A stretch of DNA of 64,000 nucleotides from Bradyrhizobium sp. 190 (lineage in GTDB: Bacteria > Pseudomonadota > Alphaproteobacteria > Rhizobiales > Xanthobacteraceae), in contig NZ_JADPJL010000068.1 in NCBI RefSeq assembly GCF_023073415.1, forward strand, positions 372,001 to 436,000. The letters run 5' to 3'. Numbering within the stretch: position 1 is the first letter of the stretch; each line of letters begins with the position of its first letter. This document shows positions 54,912-63,302 of the stretch, one piece after another. Both the position numbers and the translations under genes were made by a program. Below the pieces are notes generated by a model, which saw only the letters and a program-made list of their open reading frames with translations, was not told the DNA's origin and did no database searches.

Positions 54912-57065
54912 TCAGGCAGCCTCGAAACGATCGAGGTTCATCACCTTGGTCCACGCCGCCACAAAATCCTTGGCGAACTTCTCCTTCGAGTCGGCGGCCC
55001 CATAGACCTCCGCGAAGGCGCGGAGCTGCGCGTGCGAACCGAAGATCAGGTCGACGCGGGTGCCGGTCCACTTGACCGCATTCGTCTTGCGGTCCCGGCC
55101 CTCATACGCACCGTCAGAGCCGGCGGGCTGCCATTGCGTGCTCATGTCGAGCAAATTGACGAAGAAGTCGTTCGTCAGCGTCTCGGGCCGCGTGGTAAAC
55201 ACACCGTGCTTGAAATTGCCGGCGTTCGCGCCAAGGACGCGCAGGCCGCCGACAAGAACCGTCATCTCGGGCCCCGTCAGCCTCAGCAATTGCGCCCGGT
55301 CCACCAACGCCTCCTCAGGCGCCATGAACTGATGCTTCTTGCCGCTGACATAGTTGCGGAAGCCGTCGGCCCGCGGTTCGAGCGGGGCAAAGGACTCGAC
55401 GTCGGTCTGATCCTGCGACGCATCGGCGCGTCCCGGCGTGAAGGGCACCTTCACGTCCAGGCCAGCGTCCTTGGCGGCTTTTTCGACCGCCGCGCAGCCG
55501 CCGAGAACGATCAGGTCGGCAAGCGAAACCTTCTTGCCGGACTCCTTCTGGATCGCTTCGAGCTTCTGCAGCACCGTCTTGAGTTCGGCCGGCTGGTTGA
55601 CCTCCCAGTCCTTCTGCGGGCTGAGACGAATGCGCGCGCCGTTCGCGCCGCCGCGCTTGTCCGAGCCGCGGAACGTCGACGCCGACGCCCATGCGGTCGA
55701 GACGAGCTGGGACACCGACAGGCCTGAGCCAAGAATCTTCGCCTTCAGCGCGGCGATGTCCTGCTCGCCGATCAGCTCATGATCCACCGCCGGGATCGGG
55801 TCCTGCCAGATCAGCGTTTCCTTCGGCACGAGCGGGCCGAGATAGCGCGCGATCGGGCCCATGTCGCGATGCGTGAGCTTGAACCACGCCCGCGCGAACG
55901 CGTCGGCGAACTGGTCCGGATGCTCCAGGAAGCGCCGCGAGATCTTCTCGTAGGCCGGATCGAAACGCAGCGACAGGTCGGTGGTCAGCATGGTCGGCAC
56001 ATGCTTCTTCGACGTGTCATAGGCGTCCGGGATCGATGCTTCCGCGCCTTTCGCCTTCCACTGCTTCGCACCCGCCGGGCTCTTGGTCAGCTCCCATTCG
56101 TTTTCGAACAGGTTCTTGAAGAACAGGTTGCTCCACTTGGTCGGCGTCTGCGTCCAGGTGACTTCCGGACCGCCGGTGATGGCATCGGCTCCGACACCGG
56201 TGCCATGCTTGCTCTTCCAGCCAAGACCCTGATCCTCAAGGGCACCGCTTTCCGGGTCCGCTCCCACCAGCGACGGATCGCCGGCGCCATGGGTCTTGCC
56301 GAAGGAGTGACCGCCGGCAATCAGGGCTACGGTTTCTTCATCGTTCATCGCCATGCGGAAGAACGTTTCGCGGATGTCCTTGGCCGCCGCGAGCGGGTCC
56401 GGATTGCCGTTCGGCCCTTCTGGATTGACGTAGATGAGGCCCATCTGCACGGCGCCGAGCGGCTCCGCAAGCTGGCGTTCGCCGCTGTAGCGTTCATCGC
56501 CGAGCCAGGTGCCTTCCGGACCCCAGAACAGCTCTTCGGGCTCCCAGACGTCGGTGCGGCCGCCGGCGAAACCGAAGGTCTTGAAGCCCATCGATTCGAG
56601 GGCGACGTTGCCTGCGAGAACCATCAGGTCGGCCCAAGAGAGTTTCCGGCCATATTTCTGCTTGATCGGCCACAGCAGCCGGCGCGCCTTGTCGAGGTTG
56701 GCGTTGTCAGGCCAGCTATTCAGCGGCGCGAAGCGCTGTTGACCCGCACCCGCACCGCCGCGGCCATCCGTGATGCGGTAGGTGCCCGCGCTGTGCCACG
56801 CCAGGCGGATCATCAGACCGCCATAGTGGCCGAAGTCTGCCGGCCACCACTCCTGCGATTCCGTCATCAACGCATGCAGATCCTTCACCACGGCGTTGAG
56901 GTCGAGCGTCTTGAACTCCTTGGCGTAGTCGAACGCCTCGCCCATCGGATCGGACAGTGTGGAATTCCGGTGCAGAACCGAAACGTCCAGCGCGTCCGGC
57001 CACCAGTCGCGGTTCGAGCGCACGCGATTGCCGCCCGAGAACGGGCATTTGGTTTTGTCATCCAT
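54912..57065 (-). CDS. katG: Catalase-peroxidase
   Basis: Haem enzyme that breaks down hydrogen peroxide with catalase and peroxidase activity. It has 717 residues in two peroxidase-like halves. The distal triad is Arg87, Trp90 and His91 in IRLAWHSAGTYR. The proximal His is in ALIAGGHSFGKTHG (near 255). The Trp-Tyr-Met adduct partners are Trp90, the Tyr in GLIYVNPEG and the Met in RETFFRMAMND. The start ATG follows AGGAG. It is divergent from oxyR with a 100-bp gap, the arrangement expected for OxyR control. Confidence 0.98.
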   Translation of the reverse strand: MDDKTKCPFSGGNRVRSNRDWWPDALDVSVLHRNSTLSDPMGEAFDYAKEFKTLDLNAVVKDLHALMTESQEWWPADFGHYGGLMIRLAWHSAGTYRITDGRGGAGAGQQRFAPLNSWPDNANLDKARRLLWPIKQKYGRKLSWADLMVLAGNVALESMGFKTFGFAGGRTDVWEPEELFWGPEGTWLGDERYSGERQLAEPLGAVQMGLIYVNPEGPNGNPDPLAAAKDIRETFFRMAMNDEETVALIAGGHSFGKTHGAGDPSLVGADPESGALEDQGLGWKSKHGTGVGADAITGGPEVTWTQTPTKWSNLFFKNLFENEWELTKSPAGAKQWKAKGAEASIPDAYDTSKKHVPTMLTTDLSLRFDPAYEKISRRFLEHPDQFADAFARAWFKLTHRDMGPIARYLGPLVPKETLIWQDPIPAVDHELIGEQDIAALKAKILGSGLSVSQLVSTAWASASTFRGSDKRGGANGARIRLSPQKDWEVNQPAELKTVLQKLEAIQKESGKKVSLADLIVLGGCAAVEKAAKDAGLDVKVPFTPGRADASQDQTDVESFAPLEPRADGFRNYVSGKKHQFMAPEEALVDRAQLLRLTGPEMTVLVGGLRVLGANAGNFKHGVFTTRPETLTNDFFVNLLDMSTQWQPAGSDGAYEGRDRKTNAVKWTGTRVDLIFGSHAQLRAFAEVYGAADSKEKFAKDFVAAWTKVMNLDRFEAA

Positions 57066-57165
57066 GGTCGTCTCCTGATGGTTCCTGGTCGGATTGGAAG
57101 CAATCTAAGCATCGCCTTCCATCAGGTAAAGTTGATTTTAATGATCGAACCGATAAGATGTCCTG

Positions 57166-58101
57166 ATGATCCAGATGACGCTCAGACAGCTCCGCTACTT
57201 CGATGCGCTGGCACGCCACGGCCATTTCGGGCGCGCGGCCGAGTCGTGTTCCATCTCGCAGCCGGCGCTGTCGATGCAGATCAAGGAAATGGAGGAAACC
57301 CTCGGCGGCGTGCTGCTGGAGCGAAGCGCACGACAGGTCACGCTGACGAAGTTCGGCGAAGAGATCGTCCAGCGCGTCCGAGAGATCCTGCGCTCGGTCG
57401 ACGAACTCGGCGACTTCGCGCGCGCCTCGCGTGACCGACTCGCGGGGCGGCTGCGCATCGGCATGATCCCGACGATTGCACCCTATCTGCTGCCGAAGGT
57501 GATCGAAAACCTCGCGCGGATGCATCCGGAACTCGACATTCACGTCCGCGAGACGCTGACGCCGAAGCTGATCAAGGAGGTCGTCGAAGGCCGGCTGGAT
57601 ACGGCGATCGTAGCACTACCGGTATCCGAACCTTCGCTGACCGAGGTCGTGTGTTTTTCAGAAAACTTCCTGCTGGTGCGGCCGGGCGAGGACGAGGGAA
57701 CGCCGGTCCCGAGCCACGAGACGCTGCGCGAGATGCGCCTTTTGCTGCTCGAAGAGGGACACTGCTTCCGCGACCAGGCGCTGTCGTTCTGCAACATGCA
57801 GTCGCCGCCACGGGAAGTGCTGGACGCAAGCTCGCTGTCGACGCTCGTGCAAATGGTCGGCGCCGGCATCGGCGTCACCCTGATCCCGGAAATGGCAGTC
57901 ACGGTGGAAACACGCTCGGCGACGGTCTCGGTCGCGCGCTTCAGCAATCCGCAGCCGTCGCGAACCATCGGCATGGTCTGGCGCAAGACAAGTCCGCTGG
58001 CTGGACAGCTTCAGCAGATCTCTGAGGTGGTTTGCCTCGCAGCCGACGCGTTGCGCGAAGCGCGCAAGGTGGGACCGCCGTCGCGCAAATCACGGACCTG
58101 A
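57166..58101 (+). CDS. oxyR: Peroxide-responsive LysR-type regulator OxyR
   Basis: LysR-family regulator, 311 residues. The N-terminal winged helix has RQLRYFDALARHGHFGRAAES and SISQPALSMQIKEMEETLG. The redox pair is Cys200 and Cys209 in LLEEGHCFRDQALSFCNMQ, aligning with E. coli Cys199/Cys208. The dimer domain is complete. The regulator is divergent from katG, its probable target. Its 3' end lies 10 bp from the end of the converging autotransporter gene. An ATG nine bases later (57175) is an equally possible start. Confidence 0.95.
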   Translation: MIQMTLRQLRYFDALARHGHFGRAAESCSISQPALSMQIKEMEETLGGVLLERSARQVTLTKFGEEIVQRVREILRSVDELGDFARASRDRLAGRLRIGMIPTIAPYLLPKVIENLARMHPELDIHVRETLTPKLIKEVVEGRLDTAIVALPVSEPSLTEVVCFSENFLLVRPGEDEGTPVPSHETLREMRLLLLEEGHCFRDQALSFCNMQSPPREVLDASSLSTLVQMVGAGIGVTLIPEMAVTVETRSATVSVARFSNPQPSRTIGMVWRKTSPLAGQLQQISEVVCLAADALREARKVGPPSRKSRT

Positions 58102-58111
58102 AACGTTCCCG

Positions 58112-60109
58112 CTAGAGATTTATCCTGAGCGCGAACGAACCGGACTGGCCGAGAAAGCCGGAGGGGCTGGTTTGCACGCCATAGCGAGCGCTGAGATCGA
58201 GATTGTCGGTCCAGTTCGCGACCAGTCCGATGCCCGCCGTATAAAGCCAAGGCGAGCTATTGAACGCCGTCGTCACAAAGCTGTCGCCACCGGCGACATA
58301 GGTCGCTGATATCTGCAACCGGTCATTCAGCAAATTGTAGCCGACGCCCGTATCGGCGACGAGATGGATCCGATCGGTGATCCGATAAGACCCCTTCACT
58401 CCCGCACTTAGCATCAGTTCGCGATAGATCTGCGAATCCACATTGAGGCTCAAGCCGCCCGCGCCGCTTTCGCTGTAGGCATTAGCGCGGACCTCCGCAT
58501 AGTCGAGGCGCAGCGATGGCAGAAACGAGAGGCCCGGCTGCACCGGAATCAACTGCTTAACCGCAACCCCGGCGTGGCCGGTGTAGCTGAGATAATCCGC
58601 AACAGCCATGCTGTTCACAAATAGCAGCGAGCGGTTGCCCTGGTTCTGATTGATGCCGCCATCAACCAGGAAAGCGATCTCGGTGCCGGGTCTCAACGCG
58701 TAGGCGCCATAGAGGCCAAGCTGATAGGTCTGCAGCCCCAGACGATTGGGCGCCGCGTCATTGCTGCCGGTGATCGTCTGGTTCGAATACGAAAACAGGC
58801 CACCCAGCACCGCACGCGGCGACACTGGCGCGTCGATGCCGGCGGCAACGCCTCCGCCGGTTGCACGATATCCCGGCGCGCCGTCGGAACCGTTCTGGCT
58901 AGCGACGCCGCCGAGCGGCCGCAGCCATAGATGCCGTTCTGCCGCAGCCTCCGCAGTGCGCAGCCCATAGGCCTCGTCAAGGCGGCCGGCAACCGTCTGC
59001 TGAAGCGCACGTTGCGTGACGTAGGTCGCCTGCGACGCCGCGCCGGCGAGGACAGGCAGGGTCTGGCTGACGGCGCTCGACAGTGCCGGCGCATCGAGAT
59101 TGTCGAGAATCGAGAATGTCGGCGCCATGGCTCCCGTCAGCCCCAGCGGGGTCGACGCCATCTGGTCAAGCACCGCAGCGGCACCAAGCCCGGCGCGATT
59201 GTTCTGCCCCGCCAGCACCTGGGCGTAGGGCTGAACCAGGGACATGTAGGCCAGCGCGCCGGTAGGATTGCCCGCGAGATCGTAGGTGCTGGTGAGCATT
59301 TGTGAGCCGGACGCGTCGCCCGTGGCTGCGCCATAGAGGCTCGTCAGATTGCCGTTCGACAGGGTGTTGAACAGCACCCTCCCCTCGGGCGTGACGGAGC
59401 CGAGCAAGGTGAAATTTCCACTGCTGCTTCCCGCGGGCGCGGCGCCGTTGCCCCAGAAATATCCGTTCTGATAGTTGGAGATCACGAAGCGTCCCGGCGA
59501 GGCGGTACCGAACATGGCGGGGCTGGCGATCCGCCAGCGCGAGCCCAACGTCCACGCCCATTCCGGCACCGAATTGGCCGGAATCGGCGCCGGCGCGGGC
59601 GGCGTGAAGGTGGCCGGATTGTACGGGAGCATGTACGCCCAATGCGTGACCAGAAGACTTTGCCCGGTGATCATCTGCATTTCCATCTGCGCCACGCCGT
59701 TGATGGTTCGCATCTGGCCCAGGCCGACGGTCGTGACCCCACCGGAGGTCGGCGTGAACACCATGGTGATCTGGCCCGAGGTCGTGACAAATCCCTGGAT
59801 GGTGGAATTGCTGGTAGAAATATTCGAGCCGATGGCAAGCTGCGCGGAGCTGGTCCCGGTGAAGGAGCCGTTGGTAGAGGTCCCGAGCGCCCAAAGGGTC
59901 TGATCGCCAATCGGAATCGGATTGGAAAAGCCGGTCGTCGGCGCCGCATAGGCCAGCAGCTGCGGGACCGGCACATACCAGTTCGTGTTCGAGATCGCCG
60001 TATCCCAGACGGCGGATTGTGCCGAGGCCGGCACGTTGCCGCCGGCTACCATGACGCAGGCCGCGAAGCCCATGACGCCAGGCCGGACCAGCAAATCAGC
60101 CATCGACAA
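58112..60109 (-). CDS. Autotransporter domain-containing protein, passenger of unknown function
   Basis: Outer-membrane type V secreted protein, 665 residues. A signal peptide ends around PASAQS (about 31). The passenger (about 32-360) is rich in Thr, Ser, Gly and Asn, for example GTSTNGSFTGTSSAQLAIG. The C-terminal roughly 280 residues form the beta-barrel: RHLWLRPLGGVASQNG begins it and the last residues FALRINL end in an aromatic/hydrophobic pattern ending in Leu. No adhesin or protease motif was recognised. It is convergent with oxyR. There is a second in-frame start two codons later (60103). Confidence 0.9.
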   Translation of the reverse strand: MSMADLLVRPGVMGFAACVMVAGGNVPASAQSAVWDTAISNTNWYVPVPQLLAYAAPTTGFSNPIPIGDQTLWALGTSTNGSFTGTSSAQLAIGSNISTSNSTIQGFVTTSGQITMVFTPTSGGVTTVGLGQMRTINGVAQMEMQMITGQSLLVTHWAYMLPYNPATFTPPAPAPIPANSVPEWAWTLGSRWRIASPAMFGTASPGRFVISNYQNGYFWGNGAAPAGSSSGNFTLLGSVTPEGRVLFNTLSNGNLTSLYGAATGDASGSQMLTSTYDLAGNPTGALAYMSLVQPYAQVLAGQNNRAGLGAAAVLDQMASTPLGLTGAMAPTFSILDNLDAPALSSAVSQTLPVLAGAASQATYVTQRALQQTVAGRLDEAYGLRTAEAAAERHLWLRPLGGVASQNGSDGAPGYRATGGGVAAGIDAPVSPRAVLGGLFSYSNQTITGSNDAAPNRLGLQTYQLGLYGAYALRPGTEIAFLVDGGINQNQGNRSLLFVNSMAVADYLSYTGHAGVAVKQLIPVQPGLSFLPSLRLDYAEVRANAYSESGAGGLSLNVDSQIYRELMLSAGVKGSYRITDRIHLVADTGVGYNLLNDRLQISATYVAGGDSFVTTAFNSSPWLYTAGIGLVANWTDNLDLSARYGVQTSPSGFLGQSGSFALRINL

Positions 60110-60208
60110 GATCGCCCCTCCCCCAACCTTCAGGGCTATATCAGATTCGTCAGGGCGTCCGTCCCACGTTCATGGGATGACAACACGCTGCCACCGAGGA
60201 CGAGGAAA

Positions 60209-60676
60209 ATGACACCGCCGACGATCCGCCCTGCCCGATCGGATGAATATGACAAGGTCGCGAGAGTCTGGATGGACAGTTGGGTCTCGACCGGTCTGGA
60301 AGACGCCAGCGACTCCCTGCTGGAAAAATTGCGCGCCCGCGTTCCGATGGAAGTGGAAAAGGGCTGGAGCCTCTACGTCGCCGATGACAATGACGCGCTG
60401 GCGGCAATGCTCGCGTTGCATCTGCCCGACCGCTATCTCGACCAGCTGTTCGTGGCGCCGGAATATCAGGGCAACAGCCTGGGGCGCCAGTTGCTCGCCT
60501 TTACGCGCCGACATCTGCCGAATGAAATCTGGCTGCGCTGCGTGCGCGAGAATGAAAAGGCCTGGCGCTGGTACGAGCGCGAAGGCTTTGTGTTCGAGAA
60601 AGAACAGATCGAGCCGATGACGGGCCGCATGATGAAGTATTACCGATGGAAGAAGACCTCGGAAGCGGGACGATAG
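60209..60676 (+). CDS. GNAT family N-acetyltransferase
   Basis: A 155-residue acetyltransferase from ATG 60209 with GAGGAAAAT just upstream. The acetyl-CoA segment is LDQLFVAPEYQGNSLGRQLL (Q-G-N-S-L-G), followed by LRCVRENEKAWRWYEREGFVFE (motif B). The substrate is unknown. It faces away from the autotransporter, with about 100 bp of shared upstream DNA. Confidence 0.9.
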   Translation: MTPPTIRPARSDEYDKVARVWMDSWVSTGLEDASDSLLEKLRARVPMEVEKGWSLYVADDNDALAAMLALHLPDRYLDQLFVAPEYQGNSLGRQLLAFTRRHLPNEIWLRCVRENEKAWRWYEREGFVFEKEQIEPMTGRMMKYYRWKKTSEAGR

Positions 60677-60757
60677 GCACGACGCAGCCTTGCGAAGCAG
60701 AATTGCACGTTCTAGTTTAGCTCTTCTGTCCTGCAGTGCTTCCCGCCTGAACCCTTC

Positions 60758-61597
60758 ATGCTTCGATTGTTCGCCGCCGTTATCGTTCTATCGTGTTTTT
60801 CGGCGTCGGCACAGGCCCAACCTGCGCCGCAAACAACTGCGACGCAGCCAGCACCATCGACCGTCAAATCCGCCGTCCGGAAGCCGGCGGCGCGAAGCGT
60901 AACGGCAGGCAAACAAGCTTCCGGCGGCAGCGGCTCATGCGGGCTCGGCGTCATTGTCGTCGTTGGCGACGAGTTCACGGTGAAGACGATCGGCCTGACC
61001 GTGTTCCAGAGCAAGGAGACGGTGGTGCCGATCAATTGGGGACTTGAGGATCTCGTCTTCGCACGGGCCCGCGCCGCCGCCCCGCCCGGGCTTACGGTGC
61101 TCAGAATCCCCTATATCAAATCCAGATTTCCGGCACGTGAGGAGCCCAAGAACGAGTTGTTTCGCGATGAGAGAGCGGAACTGGCCGATCGCATGCGGAA
61201 GGTTACTCAAGGGACAAGTTGCCAGCGATACGTGCTGGTGGGCAACTCGATTAGCAGATTCAGCACCTACAGCTACACTGTTCGCGGCATCGGCATCGTG
61301 AACCATGATGTCCTGGTCGGACATCGAATCTATTTCTTCGCCCTCAGCTACATCCGCGTATTTGACGGGCGCGATTTCTCGATCATCAGACACGGCTCGG
61401 CGCTTACGCACGTAGACCCGCTGGTGAAGCGGATGCTGCTGGGCACGCTGATTTTGGGTCCTTACAGCGAACTGGCCGAGGCATCGTTCCCAACCAAGCC
61501 TGAGGAGGCGGCCAACAACCTTGCCTTTCGTGAATACGCGCGCGCCTTGCTGACAGCGAGCCTGGACAAGACACTACCGTATATGCTTCGGCCTTGA
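60758..61597 (+). CDS. Secreted protein of unknown function, first of a tandem pair
   Basis: A 279-residue protein with a cleavable signal peptide (MLRLFAAVIVLSCFSASAQA). A Pro/Thr/Ala-rich linker (about 22-57) follows, then a single conserved domain. The domain starts GSCGLGVIVVVGDEFTVKTIGLTVFQ and contains INWGLEDLVFARARAAA. Cys61 and Cys155 (GTSCQRYVLV) are the only cysteines of the mature protein. It is homologous over its whole length to the next gene. No enzyme motif is visible. It is probably periplasmic. A conserved CTAGTTTAG element lies upstream. Confidence 0.75.
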   Translation: MLRLFAAVIVLSCFSASAQAQPAPQTTATQPAPSTVKSAVRKPAARSVTAGKQASGGSGSCGLGVIVVVGDEFTVKTIGLTVFQSKETVVPINWGLEDLVFARARAAAPPGLTVLRIPYIKSRFPAREEPKNELFRDERAELADRMRKVTQGTSCQRYVLVGNSISRFSTYSYTVRGIGIVNHDVLVGHRIYFFALSYIRVFDGRDFSIIRHGSALTHVDPLVKRMLLGTLILGPYSELAEASFPTKPEEAANNLAFREYARALLTASLDKTLPYMLRP

Positions 61598-61711
61598 AGC
61601 GTTAGCGCAGCAGCAGGGCGAGCGAACGTGGACGACCTTCGCCTTGCGAGGGAGGCTCACACGCTCTAGTTTAGTTACTCCCGCCACATGCTCTGCCAGC
61701 TCTGGGTTTTC

Positions 61712-62539
61712 ATGATTCGATCCTTCGCCGCCGCGATCCTGCTGTCGTGCTTCACTATTTCCACATCGGCACAAACCCAGCCCGCACCGGGAGGCACAGC
61801 GCCGTCGGCGGCACCCGCCGCCAAGAAAGCCGCGCCAAAAACCAAAACCGGTGCCAAGCGGTCCGCACCGGCGGAGAGCGGGCCTTGCCAGATCGGTATC
61901 ATCTCAGCGATTGGCGACAAGTTTGCGGTTCAGAAAGTCGGCCTTACCGTGTTCGGGAACGAGCTGACGGAGGTGCCCATCGACGCGTGGAGCCTTGATG
62001 ATCTCGTCGTCGCTCGCGTTCGCGCGGCCACTTCCGGGGTTCACGTGCGGAAGATCGCCTATGCCAAGGGCGCGTTCGAGCCCTATTACCGTCCCCCGAC
62101 AAGGCTGCTTCGGAACGACGACGAAGAGCTGACGGCCGTCGTCAGACAGATCGCGGCAAGTTCGAATTGCGCGCGCTACTTCGTTTTCACGACCTACGCA
62201 GCACAATTGCAGGGCACCAATCAATCGCTCCCGGGCATTGGCGTGCTTCATCACGGCTCGGGACCCCTGAGCAACACGTCCCTGTTCGCCAATTTTGTGG
62301 TGAGGGTATTTGACGGTCAGAGTTTCGCCATCGCTAAGAGGCCGTCTGCGGATCTAGGCGCCATCCTTGCGGGAAGCTTTGGGCGCCTGGGACAAGATCC
62401 GCTCACCAAGCTCGAGGCGGCGGACTTCCCGGCAGCCCCGGCGGACGCAGTTGCCAGTTCGACCTTGCGCGATCATACCCGCGCCTTACTTGCGGCCAGA
62501 CTGGACAAGGCGGTCGCGGCTTACCTTAAGCAGGAGTGA
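61712..62539 (+). CDS. Secreted protein of unknown function, second of a tandem pair
   Basis: A 275-residue paralogue of the gene at 60758. It starts MIRSFAAAILLSC, a signal peptide, then a Pro/Ala/Lys-rich linker, then GPCQIGIISAIGDKFAVQKVGLTVFG and DAWSLDDLVVARVRAA. Cys59 and Cys153 match Cys61 and Cys155 of its neighbour with the same 94-residue spacing. An in-frame upstream start (61688) lacks a signal peptide and is rejected. The linkers of the two copies differ much more than the domains. The function is not recognised. The likely origin is a tandem duplication. Confidence 0.75.
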   Translation: MIRSFAAAILLSCFTISTSAQTQPAPGGTAPSAAPAAKKAAPKTKTGAKRSAPAESGPCQIGIISAIGDKFAVQKVGLTVFGNELTEVPIDAWSLDDLVVARVRAATSGVHVRKIAYAKGAFEPYYRPPTRLLRNDDEELTAVVRQIAASSNCARYFVFTTYAAQLQGTNQSLPGIGVLHHGSGPLSNTSLFANFVVRVFDGQSFAIAKRPSADLGAILAGSFGRLGQDPLTKLEAADFPAAPADAVASSTLRDHTRALLAARLDKAVAAYLKQE

Positions 62540-62589
62540 GATCGCGCCACCTGAACTCACGTTCAACTGATCAAAGAGGACGTTGAAGA

Positions 62590-63186
62590 ATGATAAAGCT
62601 CTATTGGTCACCCCGCTCGCGCTCGATCTCCGCGATCTGGCTGCTCGAAGAAACTGGGCTGCCTTACGAGCGCGTGCTGACCGACATTTCGACCGGCGCG
62701 CAGAAGGCGCCGGAGTATCTCGAGATCAATCCGATGGGCAAGGTGCCGGGGTTGAAGGACGGCGACGCCGCGCTCGGAGAGGCGGCCGCGATCTGTGCCT
62801 ATATCGCCGACCGCTATCCGGAAACCGAACTGGCGCCCGCCGCCACCGATCCGCTGCGGGCGAGATATCTGCAGTGGCTGTTCTTTTCGCCAAGCTGCAT
62901 CGAGCCGGCGCTGATCCAGCTCTTCACCAAGCTCGAAGTGCCGGCGAGCACGGCGGCGTGGGGAAGTGCTGACCAGACCTTCGACGTGCTCGATGCCGCC
63001 TTGCAGAAGGGCCCATGGATTCTCGGCGAAAAATTCTCTGCGGCCGATATCATGCTGGGCTCGGGCCTGAACTTCGCGGTGCGGATGTTCAAGATGGTGC
63101 CGCCGCGGCCGTCGTTCGACGCCTATATCGACCGCTGCGTGGCGCGTCCTGCGTTCCAGCGCGCGGAGAAGATCATGGCGGGGTGA
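62590..63186 (+). CDS. Glutathione S-transferase family protein
   Basis: A 198-residue cytosolic GST. The N-terminal thioredoxin-like domain has SPRSRSISAIWLLEETG, INPMGKVPGLKDGDA (cis-Pro loop) and EAAAICAYIADRYPE. The C-terminal helical domain has ADIMLGSGLNFAVRMF. The Ser in SPRS is the candidate catalytic residue, as in the theta/beta-like bacterial group. It lies between the secreted pair and the convergent fabV. Confidence 0.92.
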   Translation: MIKLYWSPRSRSISAIWLLEETGLPYERVLTDISTGAQKAPEYLEINPMGKVPGLKDGDAALGEAAAICAYIADRYPETELAPAATDPLRARYLQWLFFSPSCIEPALIQLFTKLEVPASTAAWGSADQTFDVLDAALQKGPWILGEKFSAADIMLGSGLNFAVRMFKMVPPRPSFDAYIDRCVARPAFQRAEKIMAG

Positions 63187-63191
63187 AAAGC

Positions 63192-63289
63192 CGTAGGGTA
63201 GGCAAAGGCGCGCTTGCGCCGTGCCCACCATCCATCGTCAGGCTTTGTCCTGAAATGGTGGGCACGCTTCGCTTTGCCCACCCTACGAA
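63192..63289. repeat. Inverted repeat, CGTAGGGTGGGCAAAGGCGCG family, copy 2
   Basis: CGTAGGGTAGGCAAAG and CTTTGCCCACCCTACG flank GTGCCCACCAT...ATGGTGGGCAC. It is the same family as 26561-26690. It is again in a convergent spacer, between the GST gene and fabV. Confidence 0.85.
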
Positions 63290-63302
63290 TCTAGGGGATG
63301 AC

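Noticed and set aside
57066..57165. A canonical OxyR box between katG and oxyR
   Set aside because: The spacing of ATAG/CTAT-type half-sites is not clear enough to name a site, although this gap is the most likely place for one.
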